NCBI RefSeq assembly: GCF_042701255.1
Contig: NZ_CP170554.1
Coordinates: 1,550,001-1,614,000 of the forward strand
Length of the DNA stretch: 64,000 nucleotides
Direction of reading: 5' to 3'
DNA from: Tahibacter sp042701255
GTDB taxonomy: Bacteria; Pseudomonadota; Gammaproteobacteria; Xanthomonadales; Rhodanobacteraceae
The translations under genes and the position numbers were made by a program. The notes beneath the pieces are model-generated. The model was not told the origin of the DNA. It worked only from the letters and a program-made list of their open reading frames with translations, and searched no databases. This document shows positions 36,361-45,002 of this stretch, in pieces (position 1 is the first letter of the stretch; every line of letters begins with the position of its first letter).

Positions 36361-38853
36361 ATGGACTCCAAGATCACGCTGATGCAACGCCAGGCGACGC
36401 CGATCCCGCGTTCCGCCTATACCGCATCCACTGACAGGCGCGAAGGCGCCCGCCCGCATGCAGTGCCGATGCTGCCCAATGCGCCGGCCGCTGCAGCGGC
36501 AAGGCCGCTCCGGCCGGAACCGGATGCACGCATCGAGGAAATGGACGATCCGCCGCCGTTCTGGGCGCTGTGGCTGAAGCAGGAATGGCCGCGCAGCAGC
36601 GCCGCCTTGCTGGGCATACTCGGACTCGGCGCCGGCGTCGCGTCCGGCACGATCTGGGGCTGCGCGGCGCCGGGCGTGCTGCTCGCGGCGTTGAGTCTGG
36701 ACGGATTGCGCCGCCGCATTCCGCTGCGACTCTCCACCGGATTCGACGACGCGGCGGCGCCGCTGCCGGCACAGAGTTCCGATTCGCGCGTCGCGGATCT
36801 GGAGCGCCGTCTCGGCGTGCTGTCCAAGGTGCACGATGAACTGGCTGCGGCGAAGGTCGAAGCTGAGTCCGCACTGCTCAGCAAGGGCGAATTCCTCGCC
36901 ACCATGAGCCACGAAGTGCGCACGCCGCTCAACGGCATGGTGCCGCTGCTGGAGCTGGTCATGGCCAGCCCGCTCGCACCCGAGCAGAAAGATCAGCTCG
37001 ACACCATTCACCGTTCCTCGCGCGAACTGCTGCGCATCGTCAACGATGTGCTGGACTATTCGCGCGTCGAGGCCGGCGGCGTGGAGCTGGAGACCATCGG
37101 TCTGAATCTGCGCGAGCTGGTCGAGCACGTGACCAAGCTCATGGGAAAGCCGGCTCAGGCCAAGGGCCTCAGTCTCAGCTACACGATAGACAGCAACGTG
37201 CGCCTGGCCGTGCGCGGCGATCCGCTGCGTCTGCGCCAGATGCTGACCAACCTGGTCAGCAACGCGATCAAGTTCACCGAGCGCGGCAGCATCGTCATCG
37301 AGGTGGCCAAGCGTGCCGAGACACGCACGCACAACACGGTGCTGATCTCCGTACGCGACACCGGCATAGGCCTGCAGCCGGAAGCGGCGCAGCGGCTGTT
37401 CCAGCCGTTCTCGCAGGCGGATGCGTCGACGACGCGGCGCTTCGGCGGCACCGGTCTGGGCCTGGCGATCTGCCGCCGCCTGGTCGAGAGCATGGCCGGG
37501 CAGATCGGCGTCACCTCGCAGCCGGGGCGCGGCTCCACGTTCTGGTTCTCCGTGCCGCTGCTCAAGGCGATCGGCGACATGGAAGCGCGACCGGTCGGCG
37601 AAGACCTGCGTGCGCTGCTGCTCTGCCGCGACACGCCGACCCTGGAACGTCTGACCCGGCGCCTGCGCGCGCTGCGCGTGCAGACCATCACCACCGAGAC
37701 CACGCTGGATGCGCTGCGCATTCTGCGCGGCAGCGCCGGCCTGGCCGTGGACGGTCGCCAGGAACTGGTGCTGGTCGATTCCCAGACCTATCACGCCACC
37801 ATCCGCTCGCTGACCCGCAGCATAGAGAGTGAAGAATCGCTGGGCGAAGTGCGCACCATCGTGCTCGGCGACGCGGCCAAGCTGCCGGAGGAACTGCTCA
37901 GCAATCCGCGCATCGGCGTCGTGCCGCGCGAGGCCAGCGAACAGCAGCTCGGCGATGCCATCACCACATTGTTCCGCGGGCGCGAGGAAGGCAGTCAGGC
38001 TCCGGCGGCCAGCGGTCCCGTCATCGACATCAGTGCACGCAAGCCGAACCTGAATCTGGCCGGGCTGCGCATCCTGCTGGTCGACGACCTCGCGATCAAC
38101 CGCAAGGTCGGCGAGCGCGTGCTCGAGAAGCTGGGTGCCGTCGTCGAACTGGCCAGCAACGGCCGCGAGGCGCTGCAGCGCATGGACCGGGGCCGCTACG
38201 ACGCCGTGCTGATGGACTGCCAGATGCCCGACGTCGACGGCTATACCGCGACGCGTGCGCAGCGCGTGCGCGAGCACGAGGAAAAGCGCCGCCGCATTCC
38301 CGTCATCGCGATGACCGCCAACGCCATGCCCGGCGACCGGGAAAAGTGTCTCGCCGCCGGCATGGACGACCACATCCCCAAGCCGCTGGATCGCGATCTG
38401 ATCGCACTGACCCTGGAGCGCTGGATCCGCGAGACTTCCGGCGAGACCGATGCGTCCGCACCGGTGCCGTCGCCGGCCGCCGACGTGGAAGCGCAATTCA
38501 TCCCCGACGTTCCCGGCGGCATCGACGCGTCGGCGCTGATGTCGATGTTCGACGGACTGGGGCTGGATCAGGCGCAGTGCGTGGAGCGCTGGTACCGCGA
38601 TACCCGTTTGTCGATTACCGCCATCGGAACCGCTGTTTCGATGTTCGATGCGGCGACGGCACAACGTTCTGCTAGGGCGCTCAAGTCGGCAGGAGCTCTT
38701 TTGGGTGCGCACGTGTTCAGCATGGTGGCGAGCTCCATCGAAGCCGCTGCCCAGGCTGGCGCACTTCAGCAAGTCGCGGAAGAACTTTCCGCGTTGGAAA
38801 TCGAATGCGAACGCGTGCGACGCGCCCTGAGCGTAGTCCGCGTCGCCGGTTGA
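36361..38853 (+). CDS. Hybrid sensor histidine kinase with degenerate Hpt domain
   Basis: An 830-residue kinase. Two hydrophobic helices lie at about 75-110, a coiled linker at about 135-170, then HisKA with phosphoacceptor H184 (ATMSHEVRTPLNGM), HATPase_c (NLVSNAIKFTERG, DTGIGL, FGGTGLGLAICRRLVE), a degenerate receiver-like segment (about 410-545) and an intact receiver with D619 (LMDCQMPDVDG), T in MTANA and K in IPKPLDR. The C-terminal helical domain resembles Hpt (ARALKSAGALLGA), but the position of the phosphorylated His is R772, so it should not relay phosphate. The ATG at 36361 is preferred to TTG 36352. No dedicated response regulator follows. Confidence 0.9.
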   Translation: MDSKITLMQRQATPIPRSAYTASTDRREGARPHAVPMLPNAPAAAAARPLRPEPDARIEEMDDPPPFWALWLKQEWPRSSAALLGILGLGAGVASGTIWGCAAPGVLLAALSLDGLRRRIPLRLSTGFDDAAAPLPAQSSDSRVADLERRLGVLSKVHDELAAAKVEAESALLSKGEFLATMSHEVRTPLNGMVPLLELVMASPLAPEQKDQLDTIHRSSRELLRIVNDVLDYSRVEAGGVELETIGLNLRELVEHVTKLMGKPAQAKGLSLSYTIDSNVRLAVRGDPLRLRQMLTNLVSNAIKFTERGSIVIEVAKRAETRTHNTVLISVRDTGIGLQPEAAQRLFQPFSQADASTTRRFGGTGLGLAICRRLVESMAGQIGVTSQPGRGSTFWFSVPLLKAIGDMEARPVGEDLRALLLCRDTPTLERLTRRLRALRVQTITTETTLDALRILRGSAGLAVDGRQELVLVDSQTYHATIRSLTRSIESEESLGEVRTIVLGDAAKLPEELLSNPRIGVVPREASEQQLGDAITTLFRGREEGSQAPAASGPVIDISARKPNLNLAGLRILLVDDLAINRKVGERVLEKLGAVVELASNGREALQRMDRGRYDAVLMDCQMPDVDGYTATRAQRVREHEEKRRRIPVIAMTANAMPGDREKCLAAGMDDHIPKPLDRDLIALTLERWIRETSGETDASAPVPSPAADVEAQFIPDVPGGIDASALMSMFDGLGLDQAQCVERWYRDTRLSITAIGTAVSMFDAATAQRSARALKSAGALLGAHVFSMVASSIEAAAQAGALQQVAEELSALEIECERVRRALSVVRVAG

Positions 38854-38895
38854 GCCGCTGCGGCGGCATCGAAATCGTCTATCAGGAACTGAATC

Positions 38896-40227
38896 GTGAA
38901 CAAGCTGTTTTCAGTATCGGCCCGCGCCCTTGCGCGCGGCCGCGGGATCACTCGGCCCTGCGTTGCGCTCGGCGCCGCGCTCATGCTCTCGCTGTTCGCG
39001 CCGTCGGCCGGCGCAGCGCTGCTGCTGCAGGGCGTCAAGCAGGTCGCCGTCGGCGCAGGCCACGCCTGTGCGCTGCTGGCGGACGGCAACGTCGCCTGCT
39101 GGGGCAACAATGCGAGCGGCCAGGTCGGCCAGCCGCTGGACGACATGCCGCCGTCGACGGAAGCTCCGGCCGGTATCGTCGTCGTCGTGCCGTTTCCCAC
39201 GATCGTGCAGGGGCTGACGGCGCCCGGGATCAGCGTGACTGCCATCGCCGTAGGTGCCAGCCACAGCTGCGCACGACGCTCCGACGCGCAGGTCTGGTGC
39301 TGGGGCTCCAACTCGGCGAATCAGCTCGCCCGCAACAGCGTGGGGGGAGCGACGCCGGGACCGGTGCTCGCGAACGACGATTCGCCGCTGGCCGCGGTCA
39401 ATTCGATCGCCGCCGGCGCCGACCACAGCTGCGCCATCGCCGGCGCGAACAACACGCTGTTCTGCTGGGGCAGCAACGTCGGCGGCCAGCTCGGCAACGG
39501 CAACACGAATCCGCGGACGCGTGCGGCGGCGGTGCTGAGCGCGCCCGGCGGTCCGGTGTTCACCGGTGTGGGCAACATCGCGGCAGGCATGACCAGCAAT
39601 TGTGCGCTGCTCGTCACCGGCCTATTCACCGGCGAGGTCCGCTGCTGGGGCGGCAACGTCGGCGGCGAACTCGGCAGCGGTGATCTCATACCGTATCTCA
39701 CGCCGCGCAAGATCACCTCGTTCCAGGCCTTCGGCTCGCTGAGCCTCGGCGCCGGACATGCCTGTGCTGCACTGTTCAGCGGCGGCTATTGCTGGGGCGA
39801 CAACAGCAGCGGCCAGCTCGGTCAGGGCACGATCGGCAGTCCGGTGCTGAATCCGGCCACAGTCGCCACGACGCTCGCGTTCCAGAGCGTTACCAGCGGC
39901 TATCTGCACAACTGCGCCGTGCGCAGCGATGCGACCGTTGCATGCTGGGGCGCCAATCCCACCGGTCAGATCGGCGACGGCACCACCGACGCCCGTCCGT
40001 CACCGACGGCCGTGGCCGGACTGCGCGGCGTGCGCCAGGTCTCGGCCAATCCGGTCGGCGGCGCTACCTGTGCCGTCGCGGGCAGCAAGGCCGACGGCAG
40101 CGATGCGGCCGTGCTGTGCTGGGGCTACAACGATGGCGGCGTGCTCGGCAACGGCGCCGAACCGCAGACGGCCGCGTTGCGGCCCGTGTACGTCGGCGAC
40201 CGTCTGTTCCGCGACGGCCTAGACTAG
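38896..40227 (+). CDS. Secreted RCC1-repeat beta-propeller protein
   Basis: A 443-residue exported protein. The signal peptide spans about 1-41 (LGAALMLSLFAPSAGA). It carries at least seven RCC1-type repeats, each with the pattern VAVGAGHACALLADGNVACWGNNASGQVGQ; Cys pairs in C-A-L-L...V-x-C-W-G recur in each blade. It ends PVYVGDRLFRDGLD, which resembles the IFxDGFE motif. Bacterial RCC1 proteins of this type are usually surface or periplasmic, and ligands are unknown. GTG start at 38896, 42 bases after the kinase stop. Not related to eukaryotic Ran control. Confidence 0.88.
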   Translation: MNKLFSVSARALARGRGITRPCVALGAALMLSLFAPSAGAALLLQGVKQVAVGAGHACALLADGNVACWGNNASGQVGQPLDDMPPSTEAPAGIVVVVPFPTIVQGLTAPGISVTAIAVGASHSCARRSDAQVWCWGSNSANQLARNSVGGATPGPVLANDDSPLAAVNSIAAGADHSCAIAGANNTLFCWGSNVGGQLGNGNTNPRTRAAAVLSAPGGPVFTGVGNIAAGMTSNCALLVTGLFTGEVRCWGGNVGGELGSGDLIPYLTPRKITSFQAFGSLSLGAGHACAALFSGGYCWGDNSSGQLGQGTIGSPVLNPATVATTLAFQSVTSGYLHNCAVRSDATVACWGANPTGQIGDGTTDARPSPTAVAGLRGVRQVSANPVGGATCAVAGSKADGSDAAVLCWGYNDGGVLGNGAEPQTAALRPVYVGDRLFRDGLD

Positions 40228-40531
40228 CGCGGCCCTGACCACCGGTTCTGCAGCGACTGACTTCTGCGGCGACGACCGACCCTCTTCGGAAGTCGCCACT
40301 GCGAACGCATCGCTCCCGGCGGGCTGCCGTCGCAACCGCCGTCCACGCTGAGCCATACGGCACAGCCATACCACGCCTGCCGAAAGCCAAGGCGCAGATC
40401 CGAATCCGCTTTTCCCATCGCCCGATTCGCGCGCAGAACGTTCTGCGCGCGGCGGACCCGCACGACGATTTTTTGCCCTGTATTGCCGGTTCGCTCGCGC
40501 TCAACCGGTTCCGTACCAGGAGTTCGAATTC
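40228..40531. other. Intergenic region with a long palindrome (304 bases)
   Basis: No gene-like frame. It contains the 24-base perfect palindrome at 40428-40451 and a T6 run at 40469-40474, and carries the upstream region of the hemerythrin gene, with AGGAG at about 40519. Confidence 0.55.
40428..40451. promoter_or_regulatory. 24-base perfect palindrome
   Basis: The left half CGCGCGCAGAAC (40428-40439) is exactly mirrored by the right half GTTCTGCGCGCG (40440-40451) with no spacer. It lies 80 bases before the hemerythrin start. The AGAAC/GTTCT core suggests an operator for a dimeric regulator; a hairpin with a zero-base loop would be poor as a terminator, and the T6 run is 17 bases away. Function is inference. 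Confidence 0.55.
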
Positions 40532-41053
40532 ATGTTGGCCAAGTTGCTGCCACGCTGGCTGCGCCGAGGCGAAGACAGTTTCCGCGACGCGCATCCCGCG
40601 GTGACCTCGGAACAGGAAATCACCTATCAACCGCATCTGATCACCGAGCTGCAGGCGGATCACCGGGAGTTGTTGCGCCTGTTCCGCGAGCTCGTCGTCG
40701 CTCACCGCATGGGCGATGTCGCCGTCTGCCTCGCCAAGCTCAAGCGCTTCACGCATTCGCTGCGTGCGCACCTGCTGCGCGAGAACCTGCATCTGTATGC
40801 CTATCTCTCGCAGAGCCTGTCGAACGATCCCGAGTCTTCCGAACTGATGGTCCAGATGCGCCGGGAGATGCAGACCATCGGCCGCGCCCTGAACGAGTTC
40901 GCCACGCGATACACGGCGACCACCTGGAACGCCTCGCTGCGTGAGGCGCTGTCGATGGAGCTGGACCACATTGCGGAGATCCTGGATCACCGCATCACTC
41001 ACGAGGAAAACAACCTCTATCCGCTGTACATGCCGCCCGGCGCGTACCGCTGA
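40532..41053 (+). CDS. Hemerythrin HHE-domain protein
   Basis: A 173-residue cytoplasmic protein. The hemerythrin four-helix bundle shows ELQADHRELLRLF (first His), a LKRFTHSLRAHLLRENLHLY helix with two His and a Glu, and a last helix ELDHIAEILDHRITHEENNLYPLY with His/Glu ligands, together the HxxxH...HxxxE pattern of non-heme diiron centres. Such proteins bind O2, NO or iron, or guard against oxidative/nitrosative stress. A GC hairpin follows the stop. The 24-base palindrome in its upstream region is its likely control site. Confidence 0.82.
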   Translation: MLAKLLPRWLRRGEDSFRDAHPAVTSEQEITYQPHLITELQADHRELLRLFRELVVAHRMGDVAVCLAKLKRFTHSLRAHLLRENLHLYAYLSQSLSNDPESSELMVQMRREMQTIGRALNEFATRYTATTWNASLREALSMELDHIAEILDHRITHEENNLYPLYMPPGAYR

Positions 41054-41063
41054 TCCGGAACGG

Positions 41064-41091
41064 CGGCCGCGGTCGACGATGACCGCGGCCG
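41064..41091 (+). terminator. GC-rich hairpin after the hemerythrin gene
   Basis: An 11-base perfect stem (CGGCCGCGGTC / GACCGCGGCCG, 6-base loop) lies 11 bases past the stop. There is no T-tract, so it may act as an RNA-stability hairpin or a weak terminator. Confidence 0.4.
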
Positions 41092-41198
41092 GCTCCCCAC
41101 TGCTGTGAAACGGGATACTATCGGGACGAGCCGGCAGTGCTGCGCTGCCGTCGTTCCGCCGGACATTCCGGTGCGCTTCGCAGCATCAGGGGACAGCA

Positions 41199-41759
41199 AT
41201 GACATCGGGCGAATTCACTCGCATACTCGCCGGCTTCCGCGAAGGCCAGGCAGGCTCCGAAGCGCTGCTCATCGATCTGGTCTATCAGGACCTGCGGCGC
41301 ATCGCGCGCAAGCATCTCTCCGGCGACCGCCTCGGCACGCTGAATACGACCTCGCTGATCAACGAATCCTATCTGCGCCTGGTCTCGCCGGCGGCGCGGC
41401 ACGTCGAATCGCGCAATCATTTTTTCTATCTCGCTTCACGCGTGATGCGGCAGGTCGTCTGCGACTATGCGCGGGCGCGCATACGCGAGTCGCAGCATCT
41501 GGACCGTTCCACCGAATCCGATTCGGCGCTGCAGGCGCTGGACGGCGCGCTCGTCGAAGCGCACTACCTGACCCGCGTGGACGAGGCGCTGGAAGACCTG
41601 GCCAAGGAGAACGAGCGTCAGGCGCGCGTCGTGGAATGTCGCTTCTTCGCCGGCCTCACCGAAGGCGAGACGGCCGTCGCGCTGGACATGTCGCTGCGCA
41701 CGGTGCAGCGCGAATGGGACCGCGCACGGGAGTGGCTGGAACAGCACATGAAGGCCTGA
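41199..41759 (+). CDS. ECF-type RNA polymerase sigma factor
   Basis: A 186-residue sigma factor of the extracytoplasmic-function group, in the subfamily often found with Ser/Thr kinases (Sig-70_X6-like). Region 2 covers about 20-95 (LVYQDLRRIARKHL, LINESYLRLVSPAAR, FFYLASRVMRQVVCDYARARIRE), and region 4 about 125-180 (RVVECRFFAGLTEGETAVALDMSLRTVQREWDRAREWLEQHM). No anti-sigma gene is adjacent. Instead it converges, with 18 bases between stops, on a kinase-TPR gene that may control it by phosphorylation, as proposed for related groups. Confidence 0.9.
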   Translation: MTSGEFTRILAGFREGQAGSEALLIDLVYQDLRRIARKHLSGDRLGTLNTTSLINESYLRLVSPAARHVESRNHFFYLASRVMRQVVCDYARARIRESQHLDRSTESDSALQALDGALVEAHYLTRVDEALEDLAKENERQARVVECRFFAGLTEGETAVALDMSLRTVQREWDRAREWLEQHMKA

Positions 41760-41777
41760 GGCGCCGGTGCCGGCGAT

Positions 41778-44177
41778 TCAGTCCTGCAAGCCCGGCATCA
41801 GCGCGCAGGCGAGTTCGGACCGTGCCTTGTGTGCTTCGCGAACATTCGGGTCCGCGGCGCTGAGCCGCTTCGACAGCGCTGCCGCCTCGGCGTAGAGCCC
41901 GCAGGCTTGCCCGACGTCGCCGGCCCATTCACTGATCCGGGCCGACCAGAACAGCACGTCGGCCAGCATCGGCGCGGGAGTCGCGGGCTGGGCCTGGATC
42001 TCCACGCGTACCGCCTGCATCCGCGCGAGCGCGTTTTCGGTCTGTCCGAGTCTGTAGCGCACGAGGTTCGCGAGCGCCGCCGCATGCAGTGTCGCGGGAT
42101 GGCTCTGGCCGTGCTGCGCGACCAGTTGCCGGTGCGCGTCTTCGACCGCGCTCAGCGCATCCGCAAAGCGGCCCGCGTCATACAGCGCCTTGGCGCGCAG
42201 TATCTGCACGTCCGCGTCTTCGGCCCAGCCGGCGTCGCGCAGCACGGCATGGGCAAGGTCGAGTTCGGGCAGGGCCTGCCCGATCCGGCCGGTGATGCGC
42301 TGCAGATCGGCCAGGGCGGCGCGTGCGACGGCGGCGAAGCGCGCCTGCGGCTTGCCGGATTTCTCGAACAGTGCGAGCGCGCGCTGCTGTGCGTCCAATG
42401 CATCGGCGTACTCGCCGCGGTTCTGCAATACCGTGCCGAGGCCGGACCACAGATGCCCGACCTGCGGATGTTCCGCACCGAGTGACCGGGTCAGCAGCGA
42501 CAGCGCTTCCCGATAGTTCTTCTCCGCGCCGGCATAGTCGCCGAGCCAGGCCTGCGCGGCGGCGACGTCGCGTAGATTCAGGGCGTAGTCGGGGTGCTCC
42601 GGCCCGAGCAGGTCCTTGCGTTGCCGCAAGGTCTCCCGGCGCAATGCGAGTGCGCTCTGATAGTCGCCGCGGCGCTCGTGCAGGCGCGCCATGCCCGACT
42701 GGACCTCGACCCGGATCAGCGCCTCGGTGCGACCGTTGCCGGCCAGGGTCTGCAGTGCTTCCTCGTACTGCAGACGCGCGCCGTCGCCGTCGCCGGTTTC
42801 CGCATGGACCGTCGCCTGTGAAACGAGCAGGCGGGCGAGCTTCTCGGGCGGAAAGTCGGCGAGGCCTCGCGCCTGCACCACGGCGCGGTCCACCAGCTCG
42901 CGCGCCTGGGCACGCGAGCCCAGGCGCAGCATGCCGACCGCGAGATTGCCGTTGAGCTCCGCTTCGGCTTCGGGCACGTCGTGCAGGCTGCGCTGGGTCT
43001 GCGTCGCCGCGTCCTCGAGCAGCGCCACGGCCGACAGGGCCGGGTCGGACTGGAACGAATACGAATCGTCGCGGGCGATCAGTTCGAGCAGGAATTCCTT
43101 GGCGCGCACCGTGCGCAGGGTCTCGCTGCGGATGCGGCTGGTCGCTTCGGCCGTCTGGCGTGCGAAATGCGCGTTGAGCAGGGCGGTCAGCGCGATCAGC
43201 AACAGCAGCAGCGTGGTCGCCTGGCCGTTGCGCTGCACCAGGAATTCGAGGCGATGCGGCCAGCTCCATTGGCGCGCGCGGCACAGATGCAGCCCGAGCG
43301 CGCGGGAAATGTCTTCGCGCAGCGCGGCCACGGTGGCATAGCGCCGCGGCGGATCGGGCATGGTGGCGCGCGCGACGATCGCCGCGAGATTGCGCGCGAT
43401 CCGCCGCGACAGGTTCGGCGTGGTCTCGAGCAGATGTTCCATGACGCGGCCGATCTGGAACACGTCGGACGCCGTGGTGACCGATTTGCTCGTGAATTGC
43501 TCGGGGCTGGCGAATTCCGGCGTCAGCGCGACGGGCTCGCTGCCGCGCTCCTCGTCGCCCTCGGGGTGGCCGGAGACGCCGAAGTCCAGCAGCTTGAGGT
43601 TGCCGTGAGGGTCGACGACGATGTTGTTCGGCTTGATGTCGCGATGCACGATCAGGCATTGGTGCGCATGCTGGACCGCATCGCAGACATCGAGCAGCAG
43701 GCGCAGCCGCGCGCGCCAGTCCAGCTGCCGGCTGTCGCAGTAGCGGTCGATGTGCTGGCCCATGACCAGTTCCATGGCGAACCAGATGTCGCCGTCGGCG
43801 GTCTCGCCGCCGTCGAAGATCTGCGCGATGCGCGGATGGCGCAGGCGGCCGAGCAGGTCCCGCTCCAGGCGTGCCCGCTCGCGCAGCTCGGCGTTCGCAT
43901 GCGCGATCTTGAGCGCGACCATCTGGGTGAAGCTGCCGTCGCAGCGTTCGGCGCGGTAGACCACGCTGGCGCCGCCGCGGCCGATTTCCTCGAACACTTC
44001 GAACTTGCCGACCCGGGTGCCCGGCTTCAATGTCGGTGCGTCATGGTTGCTGCGGCCGAACACCGCCGAGAACACCGATCCGGACAGGGCGCCGCCGGTG
44101 ACCATGCGCAGCCCGCCCGTTGCAGGCGGCGGGCGGCGGGGCGACTCCAGGGTGACGGGCAGCAAAGGCTGGTTCAT
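41778..44177 (-). CDS. Serine/threonine protein kinase with TPR sensor
   Basis: A 799-residue membrane kinase. The kinase domain covers about 55-310 with the glycine loop IGRGGASVVY, K90 (MVALKIA), the catalytic loop H178-R-D180-I-K182-P-N-N185, D198-F-G and the ASPEQF activation-segment end. One membrane helix lies near 330-350 (TTLLLLLIALTALLNAHFA). The rest holds about eight TPR-like repeats (NLAVGMLRLGSRAQARELV, LRDVAAAQAWLGDYAGAEKNYREAL) and faces the periplasm if topology is N-in. It is the PknB-like type linked to ECF sigma factors in Lysobacterales. Signal and targets are unknown. An 825-base intergenic region precedes it. Confidence 0.92.
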   Translation of the reverse strand: MNQPLLPVTLESPRRPPPATGGLRMVTGGALSGSVFSAVFGRSNHDAPTLKPGTRVGKFEVFEEIGRGGASVVYRAERCDGSFTQMVALKIAHANAELRERARLERDLLGRLRHPRIAQIFDGGETADGDIWFAMELVMGQHIDRYCDSRQLDWRARLRLLLDVCDAVQHAHQCLIVHRDIKPNNIVVDPHGNLKLLDFGVSGHPEGDEERGSEPVALTPEFASPEQFTSKSVTTASDVFQIGRVMEHLLETTPNLSRRIARNLAAIVARATMPDPPRRYATVAALREDISRALGLHLCRARQWSWPHRLEFLVQRNGQATTLLLLLIALTALLNAHFARQTAEATSRIRSETLRTVRAKEFLLELIARDDSYSFQSDPALSAVALLEDAATQTQRSLHDVPEAEAELNGNLAVGMLRLGSRAQARELVDRAVVQARGLADFPPEKLARLLVSQATVHAETGDGDGARLQYEEALQTLAGNGRTEALIRVEVQSGMARLHERRGDYQSALALRRETLRQRKDLLGPEHPDYALNLRDVAAAQAWLGDYAGAEKNYREALSLLTRSLGAEHPQVGHLWSGLGTVLQNRGEYADALDAQQRALALFEKSGKPQARFAAVARAALADLQRITGRIGQALPELDLAHAVLRDAGWAEDADVQILRAKALYDAGRFADALSAVEDAHRQLVAQHGQSHPATLHAAALANLVRYRLGQTENALARMQAVRVEIQAQPATPAPMLADVLFWSARISEWAGDVGQACGLYAEAAALSKRLSAADPNVREAHKARSELACALMPGLQD

Positions 44178-45002
44178 GGCGGGATGCGGGTGACGGCCGG
44201 CAACGGCGTTGATCGCAGCATCGTGAATTGCCGGCGGACCTGCCTGACGCGCTGCTTACGCTGCGTGACCCTTACATTTTTTCCTGTCGGTTCAACGAAT
44301 TGAGTCGAAAGGGTGGGCGACGCGCAGGTTCGTGCCGGTGGCTCGTCGATGGTCGGAAACAGGGCGGTCCGACGTCGCTGCGGACCCGGCGCGCGACCGC
44401 CGCATTCGGGTCGGCCGGCGGCGGCGAGACGAGGCGGACCGGCCCGGAAGACCGGAGCGTCTGCCGATGAACGTTCGGGCTACGGACCGCGTCGGGAGGC
44501 GGCGTCGTGGCGCGACGCCGTTCAATTCCTGCGCACATCTTTCCGGACTCCGGCGACGATGCGTTCGCCGGCACGCGCCCGGGCGAAAACCGCCCGGCTG
44601 TCGTCGACGGAGACGGAGCGGTTTCATGACGGTTCGACCAGGGCGGACCGTTTCGGCGGTGCCGTTCGGATTCGCCGCGCGCAATCGCCGCATCGACTCC
44701 GCTTCCGGGAAACCGTCAACGGCAGAGGCCGATGCGGGTCCCGGTGTGTTCGTCTTGCGTCCGCCGTGGTCGAGCGGGGTAAGATCGTTGCGTCCAGGGA
44801 TCGCGTTGCCGGGTGCCGTGAACTCGTGATGGACGCAAGCCTCGTACGTCGGGGCACGCACCCCTGAGCAAGAAGAACATGGCGAAGTGCTGCCTGACGC
44901 AGATCCTGTTGCGTGCGTTGACGCTGGAGCGGCCGCCGCCGCGGGAAGCGGACCGCATGACCGGACCGGTCCGGCCTGTCGCGAGTGGGGATAGCTGACG
45001 CA
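44178..45002. other. Long intergenic region without a recognisable gene (825 bases)
   Basis: Several overlapping frames of 60-190 codons occur but none has family resemblance, a convincing ribosome site or consistent codon bias; they are mutually antisense shadows. A short AT-rich patch TTACATTTTTTCC at 44272-44284 may be part of the kinase gene promoter. The rest is GC-rich with no tRNA or clear hairpin. It must contain the promoter of the CadC-like regulator. Confidence 0.45.

Noticed and set aside
35485..38772. 1,095-residue minus-strand ORF
   Set aside because: Antisense of the hydrolase, globin and histidine kinase genes, whose plus-strand motifs are unmistakable.
44178..45002. Small genes in the 825-base gap (for example 44313-44867)
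   Set aside because: Overlapping frames on both strands with similar length and no family or ribosome-site support.
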